Origin: Haliotis asinina
Taxonomy: Eukaryota; Mollusca; Gastropoda; Lepetellida; Haliotidae
Direction: 5' to 3'
NCBI RefSeq assembly: GCF_037392515.1
Contig: NC_090290.1
Location: 34,555,753 to 34,619,752 of the forward strand
DNA: 64,000 bases
Shown here: positions 22,430 to 46,013 of the stretch, piece after piece
Numbering within the stretch: position 1 is the stretch's first letter
Layout: each line of letters starts with the position of its first letter
Translations under genes and position numbers: made by a program
The notes under the pieces: model-generated
What the model was told of the DNA's origin: nothing
The model's database searches: none
Seen by the model: only the letters and a program-made list of their open reading frames with translations

Positions 22430-23003
22430 GACTTTTGAATTACCCTCCAGCAAAGAGTCCATATAGCTGAAGTGCAATGCACAACATCAAACTCACAAAC
22501 ACATTTGACCAGCACAGGGCACATTTTCTGTGCATGTATGATGTGTGTACAGATATTAACGACGAAATATACACCAGTTTGTGAGGGATCCCGTTTCTAA
22601 ATATTTTGAGACGAAAGACGCAATGAGTCCCGGAATTACTGCACTTACTGTATTGATAGTTCTGTGCAGTTATTTGAATAATTCTCTACACTATGCCCTC
22701 AAACACCTTGCTCATCCTGTACCGATTGTTCAAGAGGCAAATTACTTGGAGACCCCTCTTCTGATGGGAGGCGCCAGTGTCTGTTGGGCTGGAGGGAATT
22801 CCGCAACCTCTGCAAATACATACACGTAATACGAATACATGAAGTTGCAATTTAAAACATTTGGGTGGAAGTTATTTCCCATTTGCTGCCGCATCTCGAT
22901 GGAATTCCTTCAAATCACGCGCCAAAACCAACCTTTTCCGAAGATATCAATAACCTTTCTGTAAGCATGTCCATCCTTGAGTATAGTTTTATCACGCTCA
23001 AGA

Positions 23004-23070
<67 letters not shown>

Positions 23071-23570
23071 TTTAGAGGATGTTCACGTACCGGAAAGTGA
23101 GAGAATTCACAAAGATCACAATATAATCACAAAGCCAACTTGTTATCCCTAAAACGTATTCGTTTAGCTTCTAAAAACCTTAAACGAACTTGGTGTGAAA
23201 TTTAATTTTTACATATTAGTCTTCGGCATCGGTTAATCACAACAACTTTACACAAAAGGTTATTTGGATTGACCACATATATAATAGAAACACTTTGGTG
23301 AAAAATTCAAAGCATAAATTGAATATCAACATTCTTCTTCAAACGGTATAAAATTGGTCATCTTTACAATTGCATGAATATTTAAATGTAGAAATGCATA
23401 TTTGAATTTCAACGGAGATAATTCCCTGAATCTTCGATTTTCGATAACTATGGGATATGTTTCAGAAAACGTCAAGGATAGCCCACGTGGTCTATGGTGG
23501 TTCAGACGCCAGTATAATGTCGAGAACTCACCTGTTGGAAAAACACGTTCTAAAATCTAAGATGATAATT
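22430..23570. other. no gene seen; one microsatellite
   Basis: Sequence 3' of the SLC6 gene. A frame at 22581-22829 (82 residues) contains a short Cys/Gly run but no recognised domain. A (CTA)n tract lies at 23006-23071. The SLC6 3' UTR, or a C-terminal exon if the last listed exon is spliced, would fall in 23100-23610. Confidence 0.4.
23006..23071 (+). repeat. (CTA)n microsatellite
   Basis: About 22 uninterrupted trinucleotides. It encodes a poly-Tyr run in one frame, which is an artefact. Confidence 0.95.
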
Positions 23571-23612
23571 CTCAAACGAAGTTATGGTCTTGAGATACTT
23601 CTGACCTGCGGG

Positions 23613-33701
<10,089 letters not shown>

Positions 33702-33704
33702 CTG

Positions 33705-34605
33705 GAAATACACACAGAGAATGGAGAGAATATAATGTGTTATCAGTATAACATTAATATAAAACACTACATAGGGGATGCTAAATGAACATCTTCTTTT
33801 TATGCTTGAACTTCCTTATCAATGCAATGCTCATGTGTACATTAATGACACGAAACGAGTGACGCTGGGTGGTCATTGGAGATCGAAGGTTCCATAAGAA
33901 TGGGTTCATGTGTGGGTGATATCAACGTAGGTGTTAACGTATTAACTAGAGGAAACAGGGAATGAAAAGGACTGGAATCTTCTTCGAACCATTTTCAAAG
34001 CATAAATGTGCTTAAAGCTATTTTGAGGGGGGGTTGTTAACCTTTATGAGTATAAACAAATACGAACAGAGCCAATTTCACTGCCACATTTTTTTAAATT
34101 TCTGCGGGACTCAAAGCTAGGAGTGTAGCTAGTTCTGTGTGGTTGTATGTTTTCAATGCATTGTATTTATAAAGATATGATTCAAGATGTTCAAGAAATA
34201 TCCATGGTATATCGGGCTCAGAGATGTGTACTGATCCCTGGTTGAACCGGTCTTCAGCAACCATTGCTTGTCTTAAGAGACAGGATCGGATGGTTAGGCT
34301 TGCTGACTTGTTTGACACGTGTCACATCATTCCAGTGTCGTAGATCAATGCTCATGCTGATGATCACTGGATTGTCAACTTCAGACCGCAGCCGCCAGTA
34401 CGACGTTAAATAACATAGAAACCTAACGATCAGCTATTATTACAGTGCCGAATCCTTTCGGATTGTAACAGGTTCATTCCATGATACTTTCAAGTGGATT
34501 TTATTAAAGCAAAATGACACGATCCTAAGAATGCAGTATATTATGTAAGTGTTTTGGCTCCAAGAGAATTGGATAAAGGAATGTGTGCTTGGTCAAATTA
34601 AACAA
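33705..34605. other. 5' flank of the SLC6 gene
   Basis: No coding exon recognised. Any SLC6 promoter or 5' UTR exon would lie here, but no TATA or initiator stood out. It contains one interspersed repeat (34280-34410). Confidence 0.35.
34280..34410 (-). repeat. aatcgagtctggac interspersed repeat, partial
   Basis: 'ggcttgctgacttgtttgac', 'gatcactggattgtc' and 'tacgacgttaaat' follow the family in reverse. Confidence 0.65.
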
Positions 34606-34609
34606 ATTA

Positions 34610-36200
34610 AATGACCAGCAGTGCCATAACAGGAATTACGTTGTATAATATTGAACATAAAATTGGACAATATTCAGCTGAATTATTTCTTGATGGATGT
34701 GAAGAAAGCGTCAGGGCAGCAATACAGATGTTCAATAATTTCTGCAAAATGTGTGGTTTAAGAATGAATATAGATAAACTCAAAGCAGTTTGGACAGGTT
34801 CAATGGCAGGTGGTAGCATCATTTTATGCCAGGATATTAAGTTTCATTGGCATAATAGGGAGTCTGATATTCTGGGATTAAGGCTTAACCCTAACGTAAA
34901 TAGCCCTTGGGCAATCAATACAAGGAAAAGACTAAAATCATTAATAAAACTCTAGTGAATTGGAGGAAAAGAAATTTGTCACATATTAATATAGTAAGTA
35001 ACTGTTGTTAAAACGTCAGCACTTTCGTCATTGGTGCATATCTTCACTTCACTCCCAAATCCTCCAAAGGTATTCATTGACAAAGTTCGCAATATATTGA
35101 ATAAATTCTATAAATTCAGCTGGAATGCTAAGCAGGATCAGGTGAAGCGAATAACACGTATTAGAAAATATGAAGTAGGGGGACTCAGAAGGTAAATGTA
35201 GAGATATTCATAACCTCATAAAAACAGTACCCAGCCTTAGTAGATTTCCATTTGAAGATATATTTCTGCTTGAAGCCAGTGCTGAACATTATATATTAAA
35301 TATTATGAATCCCTATTGGAACGACATTGGCTGCATGTGGAATATTTTATAAAACACATGACACTGATCTTACAGACATTGATCAAATCGTATCCGAACC
35401 ACTTTGGTTCAATCATCAATTCCAAAAATGTCATTGGCGTCTCAAAGGTAAGAAATGATCAAGGTATTGTGTCATTTAATGAACTTAGAAAAACGTACAA
35501 AGTTAAAGGCACACTATTATTATCAGATACTTTAAAATGTAACACAAACGAAAAGATACTATCAGAAATGATTAACTGATTTCACATAATCATTAGCTTC
35601 ACACATCACTAATAGGTTTCAGCGCTGCAAAGAGATACGGATATTTCTGTGATAATCTTACAAGTGCTGAAAACGTATATCCGAAAATGAAAAATAATAA
35701 AATATCTTTGATATTGCAATTCCATGGGAACATATTGACCAAAACTATAGACGATCAACATATACTAAATCGATTGACTTCAAATGTAAATTTACCCATA
35801 ATATCGCCTAAACAAAAAACAATTCTGAGAATGAAATGAGTGGATGATTAACTTTGCTGAATTCCTAATTTAATGTAAAAAAAATTAAAACGTGTTTATT
35901 GTGAATGTGTGAAAACATTCTGGTTGAAACCAGAAATCTTCAAGAGTATATTGAAGATAAATCATCAGAAAACTGTACCCTGACAAAATATCTTAATTAG
36001 CGGAAACAGCACTGGCCTAATGAACCATATGTTTCTTGCTGGTAAAAATACATTCATGTATCACGTAATACATAACGAACGTTACCACTGGATAAATCTA
36101 TAAAGGTACTGGGTAAGATTTTCAACACAGAAATGTTTATTGCCATTAAAGGTAAAAGATTTTCACGATTTGCCAGAAAATGTAACATCGATGAAATTTC
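34610..36200 (+). mobile_element. decayed L1-like LINE, RT to C-terminus
   Basis: The frame 34611-34955 reads ELFLDGCEESVRAAIQMFNN and FCKMCGLRMNIDKLKAVWTG, matching the L1 block after the YADD motif. YADD itself is deleted (QYSAELF). Frame-shifted continuations LVNWRKRNLSHINIV, a 'NPPK' stretch near 35050 and 'KFSWNAKQDQVKRIT' near 35120 follow the known order. It fades out by about 36200. No active copy is possible. Confidence 0.75.
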
Positions 36201-36349
36201 CAGTACGTGAAATGCCTACCCATATGAACTTCTGTCTTATTGTGCACTAGTTCTGGAATTTCATCGTTGTATCAACTGATTTGAATAAAAAGACAAGACA
36301 AAACATAATGATTAAATGGCGAAGACGAATTTGAGGAGGAAAGGACACT

Positions 36350-37760
36350 GAAAGGCAATCACACCAATAATCGAAAACTGACTCTCACCTGACAGGCAGT
36401 CTTATTGACGGGTCGGGACAATCTCTTGCACGATGGAGGTCCGTTTGGCAGGTATCGGGAACATGTTTCAACGCTACATTTTAAAATAATGAAAACAATT
36501 ATCCTGGCAATATATGCCAATGCCTGAGCGCCAATCGGATATTGGGCGTAGCACATTATGCGTGATGTATACGCACATTAATATGCAACAATCGCACGGG
36601 GAAAGTTTTACGCTGTTCACACATAAATTAACCAGGATCGTAAAATGTGGTTTAGCACACACAAGCAGCGGATAGCGGATCGGTAAAATGACAGAGCATC
36701 AGTATTTAAGCACTATTTACCCGACATTATGGCTGGAAATCCTGGAGATAGGTTTCCACGTTGTACCAATGTGGGAAATCGAGCCCGGGTCTTTGGCGTG
36801 ATGGTCCATCTCCTGTGTCAATGTCTTTAAAAATAGAAACGTGAAACCGGCCTTACCCCATCCTTTCTGACAATATTACAATACTGTACATAATCATTTA
36901 GATAATGTATAAACTAGCCAACTGTGGACGCCGTGGTGGCTGAGTGGGTCAGACGGCGTTTTGTATGCAGACGATTAGAGTGTAGGTTCGAATGCTGGAT
37001 AGGTCTCAGCTGTATATTACTTAGAAAATGTAATCCCAAACAAAACATGTTACACAGAAGTGCATAATTATATATCATCTGCTCGAACATGAACGACACA
37101 TGATTGATCAGGGTTGTTTTGAAGTAATAATTAAAGTTCAAAACTGTTCTGGAAAAATGTACATCTGCAATATCTATTGGCTAAACGTATGCGGGCTTTA
37201 GTATTGGTTTAGGTGACTTCCTATTCCGTTCTGAGAGTAAAACCTTTGCATGACGTGAATCATTGTGACAACAAATGTCATTCTGCAGTGTATATTACGT
37301 ACAATGCCCTAACTACTGCTACTTTCTCACGGAGGAAAAGCCTTAACAATGAGTATTAGCTAGGTAAGGTGGATTTTGGTGTGTGAGATAAAAAGTTTAG
37401 TCACGTCGGCAATATTGCAGTCATATAGTGACTGGAACAAATTTTACAACTGCCACGAAAGAGAAGTAAAACTAGCAATGAATCACAAACTGTAATAAAA
37501 TAATAAAAATATAACATATCTGGCTATTAGATCACGTTGCACCATGAAATACGCCATACTCGTTACCATTGAGATTTATGCCAGCTCAATGTTCCTTCCT
37601 CTGTGGCTTGCAAGCATGGTTGACCTAAAATCAGTCACAACTGTTGAAGTTTATCCGAGATTATATATTCTTGTTTATGGTATGGCTAGTGCATTTTTTC
37701 ACTCATTACTTACGTATTAAATGTGAATATCAGTAGAACGTAACTCCAGATTCAAAGACA
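36350..37760. other. no gene; SINE fragments
   Basis: Holds a SINE B-box fragment on the minus strand (36757-36815). A tRNA-like head is at 36925-37010 ('ggtggctgagtgggtcagac', 'gtaggttcgaatgc'). A minus-oriented tail is at 37392-37432 ('gtcacgtcggcaatattgca'). Remaining frames are under 80 residues and unrecognised. Confidence 0.45.
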
Positions 37761-37762
37761 AG

Positions 37763-38185
37763 TGAACAATTAAAATGTTGTCAAGTCACCATGAGCAGCA
37801 ATGCAGGCTTCAATGCGGCGGGGCATACTACTCATCTAAGAAGTACCACAGTCGTAGTCCATGCTGTCCCAATGTCGGACCCCCTCGTCTTCCATTTCAG
37901 CAGTATTTGTGAGATTTTTCTTATTGCCTCTTTCCTTCATAAGCCCCCAACATTTTCTACTGGACTTATGTCAGAGCTATAACTTGGTCAATCTAGATAT
38001 GTCATATTTTGGATCCGAAACCAGGCCTGTGAATGGTTTGGGGTCGTTGTCCTGCTGGAAAATCCAAAATCATCCATAGAACACGTGAGCAGATTGGAGT
38101 AAATGTCCCTCGAGAATATCTGTGTACTCCGAACACAGATATGCCACCCCACACCGGGTGCCTATTCTACATGACATCTGATGTC
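37763..38185 (-). mobile_element. Tc1/mariner transposase C-terminal remnant
   Basis: The minus strand gives FWIFQQDNDPKPFTG (second catalytic Asp block), then a decayed PSQSPDLNP-like region, and ends SMPRRIEACIAAHGDLTTF, the conserved transposase C-terminus. Stops lie in between. It is a different lineage from the QQDNARPHTA copies in the window. Confidence 0.7.
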
Positions 38186-38649
38186 CTTGTCACAATACAC
38201 TAAACCCAACTCCGTCTTCCCTAAATCATCCATACTGAGGATCTCTGAAAATGTCGTCTGCAAGCAAGTTAACAAAGCGGGATAACTCTTCACAAACTAA
38301 TGCAAAGGATTAATGTAGTTTTCTCTCTGGAATGAAACCAAGCACTTGATAGCTGGTCAAGGTTGTTTATACTAAAAATCCAAATAAACTTATTCGTAAA
38401 ATAATTTGTGGTCATACTATACAGCATTGCATATCACAAAGAACTTTCTTTAGTGGTTCTATACTGTTTCGAGAGTAAACGCTTCATTCCTTCATCACAT
38501 CGGATTCCCGAGGACCCTGGCATTTAAATAAATATTCATGTGTATATCTGTTGTGGCTAGCAGGACGTCGTCGTAAAATGACGTCTTCAAACCTGGACTG
38601 ACAACCCAATCAAGTGTAACCGACAGTTGGTTTGCACTGAGAGTTGTCT

Positions 38650-38800
38650 ATATGCAATGTGTACGGATTTCTCTGGGTTGAAGGTAAATGAAGATAAAAC
38701 TGGTTTTGTGGTTGGGATCAAAGAAACTTTCCAGAATAATATTATGTTCCAGGTGGAAACTAAACTGGGATCAAGATATGTGTCATAACACCCTCGAGTG
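38650..38800 (+). mobile_element. L1-like RT fragment
   Basis: CTDFSGLKVNEDKTGFVVG matches the post-YADD L1 block (F...SGLK.N..KT..VW.GS). A frameshift later comes WKLNWDQDMCHNTL, the next conserved stretch. It is only about 50 residues long. Confidence 0.6.
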
Positions 38801-38804
38801 ATTT

Positions 38805-40250
38805 GATTGGCTATTACGTAAACTTTCATATTAGAAGTTTTCAAACCTTCTGAGAGCATGTAAAACGAGAACACTTGTATGAAAATAAATACAATATATA
38901 TTATTAGGGTGGTTACATGCATGGGTTTCAGTCATTTGAAAACTCATGATCATGTTTCTGTAATAAAACCTAACATAACACAATGTAAATAAGTAAACAA
39001 ATACGTCTAGTACTCTATCGTGAGTGTGAACATGTCGTCGCCGATAAAAGTTAATGATCTGGTCAAAATGACGGACAACTGGTTGGAAGAGTTGTGAATA
39101 TTATCAGGCCATTGGCTCAGGGTGTATGGGTGTCAGGACTGCACAGGGAGCTTCTAACACACAACATCAAAAGACAAGCGGCACTCTCATAACTCGTTCA
39201 CTGCCACTTGTCAGCCGCGTCCACCTGTCCTGCACAAACACCTGTCATGCTTCCCGTGGTTACATATGTTGGGGTCAAGTTTTATTCCGACTTGATTAGT
39301 TAGTTATTTTAATGACTAGTTAATGGAACTACATTGCCTCTTCGCAGCATACTTTTCCCTGGAGTGAAGCGGTTGACATGCCAACCAACAGAATGATGTA
39401 TTAGTCCGCGTTCTATAGCAAACTATTGCTTTATTTTAATGATATTTTCATTTTTTAGAGCGTAGGTAATAACTAAAATACAAAACTCGTTCCCCTTTCA
39501 TATGAAAATTATATCCCTCATGAATTAATTCGCTAAAGCTCGTGACAAAGCAAAATTATTTCACTCGGGACATAAACTTGATATGAAAGGGAAAGGTCGT
39601 TTCATATCCTATAAATATGACATCCAAAGTAAAATATGTCGTGTTTGTCATGGATATCAGTATATACATGTAGCTCGAAATGGGCGATTAAATACACGTG
39701 TTTCGCATAGTAGTTGTATTTTTCCTCAAGTTTCCGGACAGCAGCAGATGACCAGACAGACAGCGACCACACGATTACGTGACAAAATGCTTGCAATATT
39801 AAAAATTATATAGGACATCTTCGTGCTCGCTTGTAACATGTACACCTGATAATGAACAACTTGGAAAGATGCTTTCGATGGTTTCTGAAGCTAAGCTGTA
39901 AATATAAAATCACACATAACTGCCGCACTTTGATGCGCGGAGTGCTAACCACTATCAATAGCATCTGGACTTAAGTTTTCGACCACCCAACTGTGGTGCA
40001 ATATCTTTTGTCGTTCGTGTTTCCATTTCAAAAATATGGTTATACATCGTTGTCAAATACATCGGAATGTTTTTTAACATTTGCATAATGAATGTTTGTT
40101 CACACATTCTTCGTCGTTAGGTCCTCGCTATGTCAGACACCAACAGCACCAAGATGGGAAAACCACTACTTTTACTTCGTACAGTGTATAAGACAAGGTG
40201 AAATATACTGCGTCAAAAACTTCACATTCTTTCTTCGGGGCACTATAAAA
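38805..40250. other. no assignable gene
   Basis: AT-rich sequence. A frame at 39583-39813 (76 residues) has no recognised domain. No tandem structure was seen. Confidence 0.4.
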
Positions 40251-40271
40251 GAACAACAGATGGTCAGGTGG

Positions 40272-41020
40272 TTAAATGCTCGTGAACACGTGGTTGGGGA
40301 TTCTGCGCCACTGCTCTTGCAAGGCAGCACTAAGTTCCAGCAAACTCTGAGGTTGGTTCCTAAGACCACGAAGCCTTCTCCCAAGTGCATCCGAAACGTG
40401 CTCTATTGGAGTAAGGTCAGGGGACCTCGATGGCCAGTCCATGACGTTTATTCCAGCGTTTTGAAGGAAATTTCGCGTCAACATTGCGGTATGCGGCCGA
40501 GCATTATCATGCTGGCACTGTAGACCTGGGTCATGAGCCGCCATGAAAGGAACGAGTTCAAGAGTGAGCACCTGGTCACGATGTCGTCTCCAGAGGGTAA
40601 ACCTGGATTCATCGCTAAAGACGACTCGATTCCAGTCCCTCTGGGTCCATCGGAGTTGACGTTGGGCCCACAGCAGGCGTTGGCGTTGACGAAACGGCGT
40701 CAATATTGGCCCATGATATGGACGTCGAGAATGGAGACTGGCAGCCCGCAACCGATTTCAAATGGTCTATGAGGACAGTCGACCTCGAAACATCTCAGCC
40801 CTGACTCGTGTAACCGGCATAAATCTGTCACGTAGGTGACGTAGGACGGTTTTCTGCTCGTGACGTGGACGACCCGACCTTGGGCGATCAGAAGTGGTGT
40901 CAGTTTGTTGTAGACGACCTCGCAAGTCATACACAGTACGACGGCTGCATCCCATTGCTCTTGCGATATCAATAACTGATCTTCCCGCTTACAACATGCC
41001 AACGGCACGTTCACGTTGTA
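40272..41020 (-). mobile_element. internally deleted Tc1-like transposon
   Basis: The minus strand carries an N-terminal helix-turn-helix piece (GCSRRTVYDLRGRLQQTDTT, DRPRSGRPR), then RNRVVFSDESRF-like and later HDNARPHTA and DLTPIEHV, the DDE acidic residues. About 70-80 residues between the first and second Asp are missing (DESRFTLWRRHRDQVLTLEL). The end at about 41330 reads 'ccacccactgt', a Tc1-like terminus in reverse. The other terminus was not found. Confidence 0.75.
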
Positions 41021-41529
41021 CATATGACAATCATGGCATTTAAAGTACCGTTAGAAATGTGGTTTAAAAGTGTTTTTTCAATTCTTGAGGCCAGTGCAAA
41101 CACGTGCAAAATGAAGTAAACTTCGATGCGAAGATCATGTGATCGACTGCACGTGCAAAACCTGATTTGGCATTTGCGTGACGAATGGATGGGATGGGTT
41201 TGAGTGGGTTTTGCTAACGTTTTTCTAGAGTCGAAAGATAGGGATTCCACAGAGAAAAAAATGTTCATTATTTTCAAATATTACTTTTTGTGTAGTTTCT
41301 TTTTCTACTCAGTATATAAAAATTCTATGAGCCACCCACTGTAGTTGGGCAAACTCATAACGTTGCTAGAGGAGCTGATAATAAATACAGAAAACATTCA
41401 TCACATCCGTCGAGGAACCTTTCACCAAATATTCGATGAACCGGAAAGCCATGAGAACACTTTGGTTGTTGGGTGGATTTCACGGAGTTGTGGATTTCAC
41501 TAATCCAAAACATACAAATACATTTGGCT

Positions 41530-41765
41530 GGTAGGTTTGGTTTTTAACGCCGCACCCAGCAATATTCCAGCTAGTTGGCGACGGTCTCTAAATAATCGAG
41601 TCTGGATCAGACAATCCACTGATCAACAGCGCGAGCATCGATCTACGCATCATTGATACGATGACATCATCAGCCACGTCATCGAGTCTGACCGGTCGAT
41701 GTCGTTAGTCGCCTTTAACGACATGCATGGGTTACTGAAGATTAATTCTAACCGGGGTCTAATGT
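41530..41765 (+). repeat. aatcgagtctggac interspersed repeat
   Basis: 'aacgccgcacccagcaatat', 'ataatcgagtctggatcag', 'gttagtcgcctttaacgac' and 'catgggttactgaagat' in family order. Confidence 0.85.
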
Positions 41766-41769
41766 GCTC

Positions 41770-43115
41770 CTTTTTAGTACCCAGTTGGTATAACATTGCC
41801 GACTCTACCTTTCTTTATCTAGCAAAACAAACTTGAAGCACGGCACTTATATACAATTATGCCACATCATACTGCGAGGTCGCATGTCGCACTGTGCATC
41901 ATAGCTGTTTAGAAACTTACACCTTCATATGCATGTTATTGTTATTCCACTTTGTCTGAACGCTACCAGTCGGGTCAGAATGTCCCATGAGGCCGTATTT
42001 CTCTCTTATTATATATAGTATCAAACTGAAAAGTCGTTACTTTGAGGTCGATATGCCAATGGCAATCATGAAGGGTTTGAACAAAATTCTGTTTACATAA
42101 CAACGTTAACGTTAAAAGAATCTGCAGCAAAAACGCTCATAGCAAGGGACGCTTTGGCATTAGAAGAACTGATATGTGTACTTGTCATTTATGGTTTAAA
42201 TTTTGTGTTACCATGGCTGTACATGAAACTGTTGTTTAATCCAGTATTTGGACATGAATGTAAGCGTAATATTCACATCTGTTAATGTATTGTATTATGA
42301 CGATTGCGATTCAGTCATTGGATCGTGCAGTTCCTCAAGACCTACAAGCTGAGTGTCATTTCTGCCTATTAACTGACTCTCGAATAATCGTGATTCTAGA
42401 GCTATATCGATACAATACGATACATATATACCTAAAAAGTAGCTGTAAGACTTTACCTGAAACATTTACTCCAGACATTCATTACGATGAACAAGTCATC
42501 AGTGACATGGAGGCGGTCATGTTTTGCGTTGCTATGGAATGCCAACTCTCGCGGTATTTAGAAGTCAAGGAAATGGCAGGTGGTGTGGAAGCGATGACTG
42601 AGTTGTCACTTCAGATTAAAAACTTCCTTATGTCTGAAATAAAAGATCATGTGTACTGATCGCTGTGCAGGACAATGATGTCTGGCTGTAACTGCAACAC
42701 TACAAATACGCTTACGTATTTGAAGACTACCACCCGAACATCGCAACTGATGGCGATCAAAGGCACAAGAAAGCCAAGCTTTGCCCTAAGAGAGAGTTTG
42801 AAACCAACTTCCACACTGAGGTGGGGAACTCAACCAGATATAGTCGTGACCACTCGCTTGTAATATCCCAGCTTGTTGATACCCTCGAACCTAGGTAACA
42901 GTTGCCAAACAGTAAACAACTTTGTCACAGAAACTCATACCAGAACTGAATGAAACCACAAAATCGTTTTCCACTTGGTTTTTAGCATTTTTGTACAAGA
43001 CTACCGTGATTTTAGTCCAAGTAGAAATTATCATTAAAAGTCTTTGGAAACATGGTTGCCATGCCGACTAACGAGTTTAGGTTTGAGCTTTGTTTTTGTC
43101 GTTGTATTTCATGTG
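41770..43115. other. no recognised gene; one 124-residue frame
   Basis: The plus-strand frame 42285-42659 (MYCIMTIAIQSLDRAVPQDL and onward) contains an acidic stretch and a central DEQVISDMEAVMF segment, then ends KDHVY. I do not recognise it, and no splice or promoter context supports it. It may be a chance frame or an old exon. Confidence 0.35.
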
Positions 43116-43119
43116 TTTA

Positions 43120-43330
43120 GCGTTGCTTTCAGCATTATTTCATCTTTATGGAGGCGTTCTGTAAATAATCGAGTCTGGACCCAACAATCCAGTGATCAGT
43201 ATCACCAGCATAGATCTACGCTACTGGGATACGATATAACATGCGTCATTCCGTAAGTCGCCTCTTAGGTCAAGGATGGGATGCTGATTATCAACTGTAA
43301 GTCGGAGGCTTATAACCCAATTTCACTGGG
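43120..43330 (+). repeat. aatcgagtctggac interspersed repeat
   Basis: 'ctgtaaataatcgagtctgg', 'caacaatccagtgatcag', 'gtaagtcgcctcttagg'. The 3' half is rearranged. Confidence 0.75.
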
Positions 43331-43509
43331 CTGCAGCACGGACGGACCTTCGCGGACGTGAAGTCTACATTCTGGACCAACTCGTTTTATTCCGGGACAG
43401 GCAGAACAGCGACTCGTGCCCCGATGGAAGGATTTCACATTGACGTAGGAACATTAGAACTACATCAAATGGGAACGATGACTCTGTTCCTGTCAGCAAA
43501 AATAAAACC

Positions 43510-44461
43510 TTGGCACTCATTATTTTTCATCTCAGAAAAACCAAAGTTGCGAGAGTTATAGGATGCAGTCGACAGACCATCCAAAATCTCCAGACACGTG
43601 TCCATCAAACTGGCACTATAGCTGACCGCCCCCGTCCTGGTCGACCACGTGTGAGGTCACTCGCAGAAGACAGATTGTCTTACGTCATTTGCGTAGTCGG
43701 AATGTCACTGCCACATCCACTGGGAATATATTGTTTGGAGGTCGAGTGACTGCGAAAACCATTCGAAAGCGCCTCTGCTCGTCTTCATGCACGGCGACCA
43801 TATCGTGGACCAATTCTAACCCGTTTCCATCGACGCCAACGTCTTCTCTGGGCACGACGGCACCTGAGATGGACCCAGCGAGATTGGAATAGGGTTGTGT
43901 TTGACGAATCAAGGTTCACTGTAACCTTTGCTGATGGAATGGTTAGAGGTTGGAGAAGACGAGGAGAACGCAATGCCCAGTGTTGCGTACAGGAAGTGGA
44001 TCGATTTGGGGAGGTAGCGTTATGGTTTGTGGTGTTATCAACGGTCATGATCGATCCCGACTCATTGTCATCCAGGGAAACCTTAATACAGAGATCAGGT
44101 GCTCGTTCCAGAGCTTTTGCCATTCATGACAGCTCATGGCCCAAGTCTGACTTTCCAACAGGATAGCGCCAGACCCCATACAGCCAATTTAAAAACGAAT
44201 TTCCTCAGGAACGCTGGCATCAATATCATGGAGTGGCCCTCAACATCTCCCGACCTCAATCCCATACAGCATGTGTGGGATGTGTTAGACAGGCGGCTCC
44301 GTCAAGTAAGGAACCCTCCACAGAACTTGCAGGAGCTTGGTGCCATGTTGATACAAATATGGCGGCGCATTCCCCAAACCGTGTTCAGACGCATCATCCA
44401 ATCGATGAGGAGACGTTGTATCGCAGTTGTGAACACCCGTGGAGGACACACCCGATATTGA
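43510..44461 (+). mobile_element. frameshifted Tc1-like transposase
   Basis: Nearly full-length but broken in several frames: VIGCSRQTIQNLQTRVHQTG and DRPRPGRPR (DNA-binding half), VFDESRFTVTFADGMVRGWR, then FQQDSARPHTA and DLNPIQHVWDVLDRRLRQ, ending CIAVVNTRGGHTRY. The third acidic residue of DD34E (PIEH) is Gln here (PIQH). It is closest to the intact copy at 46481. Confidence 0.85.
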
Positions 44462-44469
44462 CATAATTT

Positions 44470-44919
44470 CATTAAGTTGTGACTCACAGTTTTTGATCAT
44501 GGACATTGCAGTCGCATTTCCGGTGGAACCGATTCCATGACAAACATGATCTGTATGCTATAGCATCTTTAATGACAATAGAATTGAATACAATCCTATT
44601 TCAAACCCATTTTCCAAAATGTTCAAATTATTGACTTTGAAACGAGTGTAAAGTTTTTATTTTTGTTGAGTTTATTTTGTTGAATAAGCAATCAAAATTT
44701 ATATTTAAAATACAAATACATTAAATCCTAAAGCAGAAACTCAAAAATTGACTCTAATACATTTCTCAAATTGAACATTCGTGTTACCTTGCAGCCATTG
44801 CCCAAGTGGAATATTAAATGAATTCGCTGAAGAATGTATGAAATGCTGAAAACAGTCAGACTAAAATATTCCCTAAGATGTTATATATATGCCCAATGTT
44901 ACAGATTAAAGTTGACCAG

Positions 44920-44950
<31 letters not shown>

Positions 44951-46010
44951 CATACATACATACATACATACATACATACATACATACATACATACATACA
45001 TACATACATCATTGTTTTGAAACTCATAGCGATTTATAATCACATTTCCTAAAACTGTTGGAAGCGAACGTACAATCATCACAACATACCCGCAAAATCG
45101 TCAGCAATACCCTCAGTTGGACCAGTGAGACCTGTTAGGACAACAAACGCACGCCAGAGTATTTGAATCTCTGAACGTCAATCGCATGATTCTTAGATAA
45201 AACTTCAAGTCAAACAGACCTATAATGTTGGCTATGTTCTTAATACTTTCTATGTGACGATACATACCTTTCAAGGCTTTTTAAGCAATAACATAATGCC
45301 ATAGCTGATTTAAGTAGTCAGGATTAGGTTTATCAAAGCGCCGCAACCATTACACGCGTTCTGATTGGTTTGTCATATTTTCGCACATAACAATCATCGA
45401 TAGAGGGAAGAGTGTTTTTGGACGTTACGAATCTTTATTCGTGAGTATTTTGAAAATATTGTTATAACACATATCTTAGTTCGTTCTTGTATGAGCAATC
45501 ATACTTTTGTCAATACCCCTACTTTTCGTTTCGGCTGCTAGTCAGTCTTGATTCAACAAGTCATTCCCGCTGCGGAAAAATGGGAATTTCTGCAGGTATT
45601 CTGTGTAAAAATTGTCCGCGAACCAAACGTCTTTCTGCGGGTGACGTTCCATTCGAACGGAGACCTCATCCTAATCCTTTGCTTATCAACAGAATTGTTT
45701 TCACTGACTGAGCATCAACACGTCCATTATTTCTGGACGCATTTCCTCGTCGGTCTTTAGCGCTGACATCAGGGACCCAAAGTGAAGGGACAGTGATAAA
45801 AGGTGTTAGCAAACAGCATGTTGTGTAACCTGAAGGCAGCATTAACAAGCCATCATCATGTTAAAAGAAAACCCAGTCTTCCGGACCATTAGTGGTTTGA
45901 GAAAACAAAAAATCAAAACGTAAACATAAATATTGTAATAACGTCCACAGACTTCACGTTGAATTTGACGTTGAGGCATTGCCTTTGATTGTTGATTGAG
46001 GGCAGTGTCA
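44470..46010. other. no gene; tetranucleotide microsatellite
   Basis: AT-rich spacer with a (TACA)n tract at 44922-45009. Two overlapping frames at 45487-45760 include RIVFTD and FHSNGDLILIL. A Tc1-type origin is possible but unproven. Confidence 0.4.
44922..45009 (+). repeat. (TACA)n microsatellite
   Basis: About 22 perfect copies of the tetranucleotide, between 'gaccagt' and 'catcattg'. Confidence 0.97.
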
Positions 46011-46013
46011 TGA

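Noticed and set aside
22865..23152. 95-residue frame with poly-Tyr
   Set aside because: Product of a (CTA)n microsatellite.
36925..37010. tRNA gene
   Set aside because: A and B box-like strings are present, but no acceptor stem or anticodon stem closes. It matches a SINE head.
45487..45760. Possible transposase fragment (RIVFTD)
   Set aside because: Only one short motif resembles a DDE core. No DNA-binding half or second acidic block was found.
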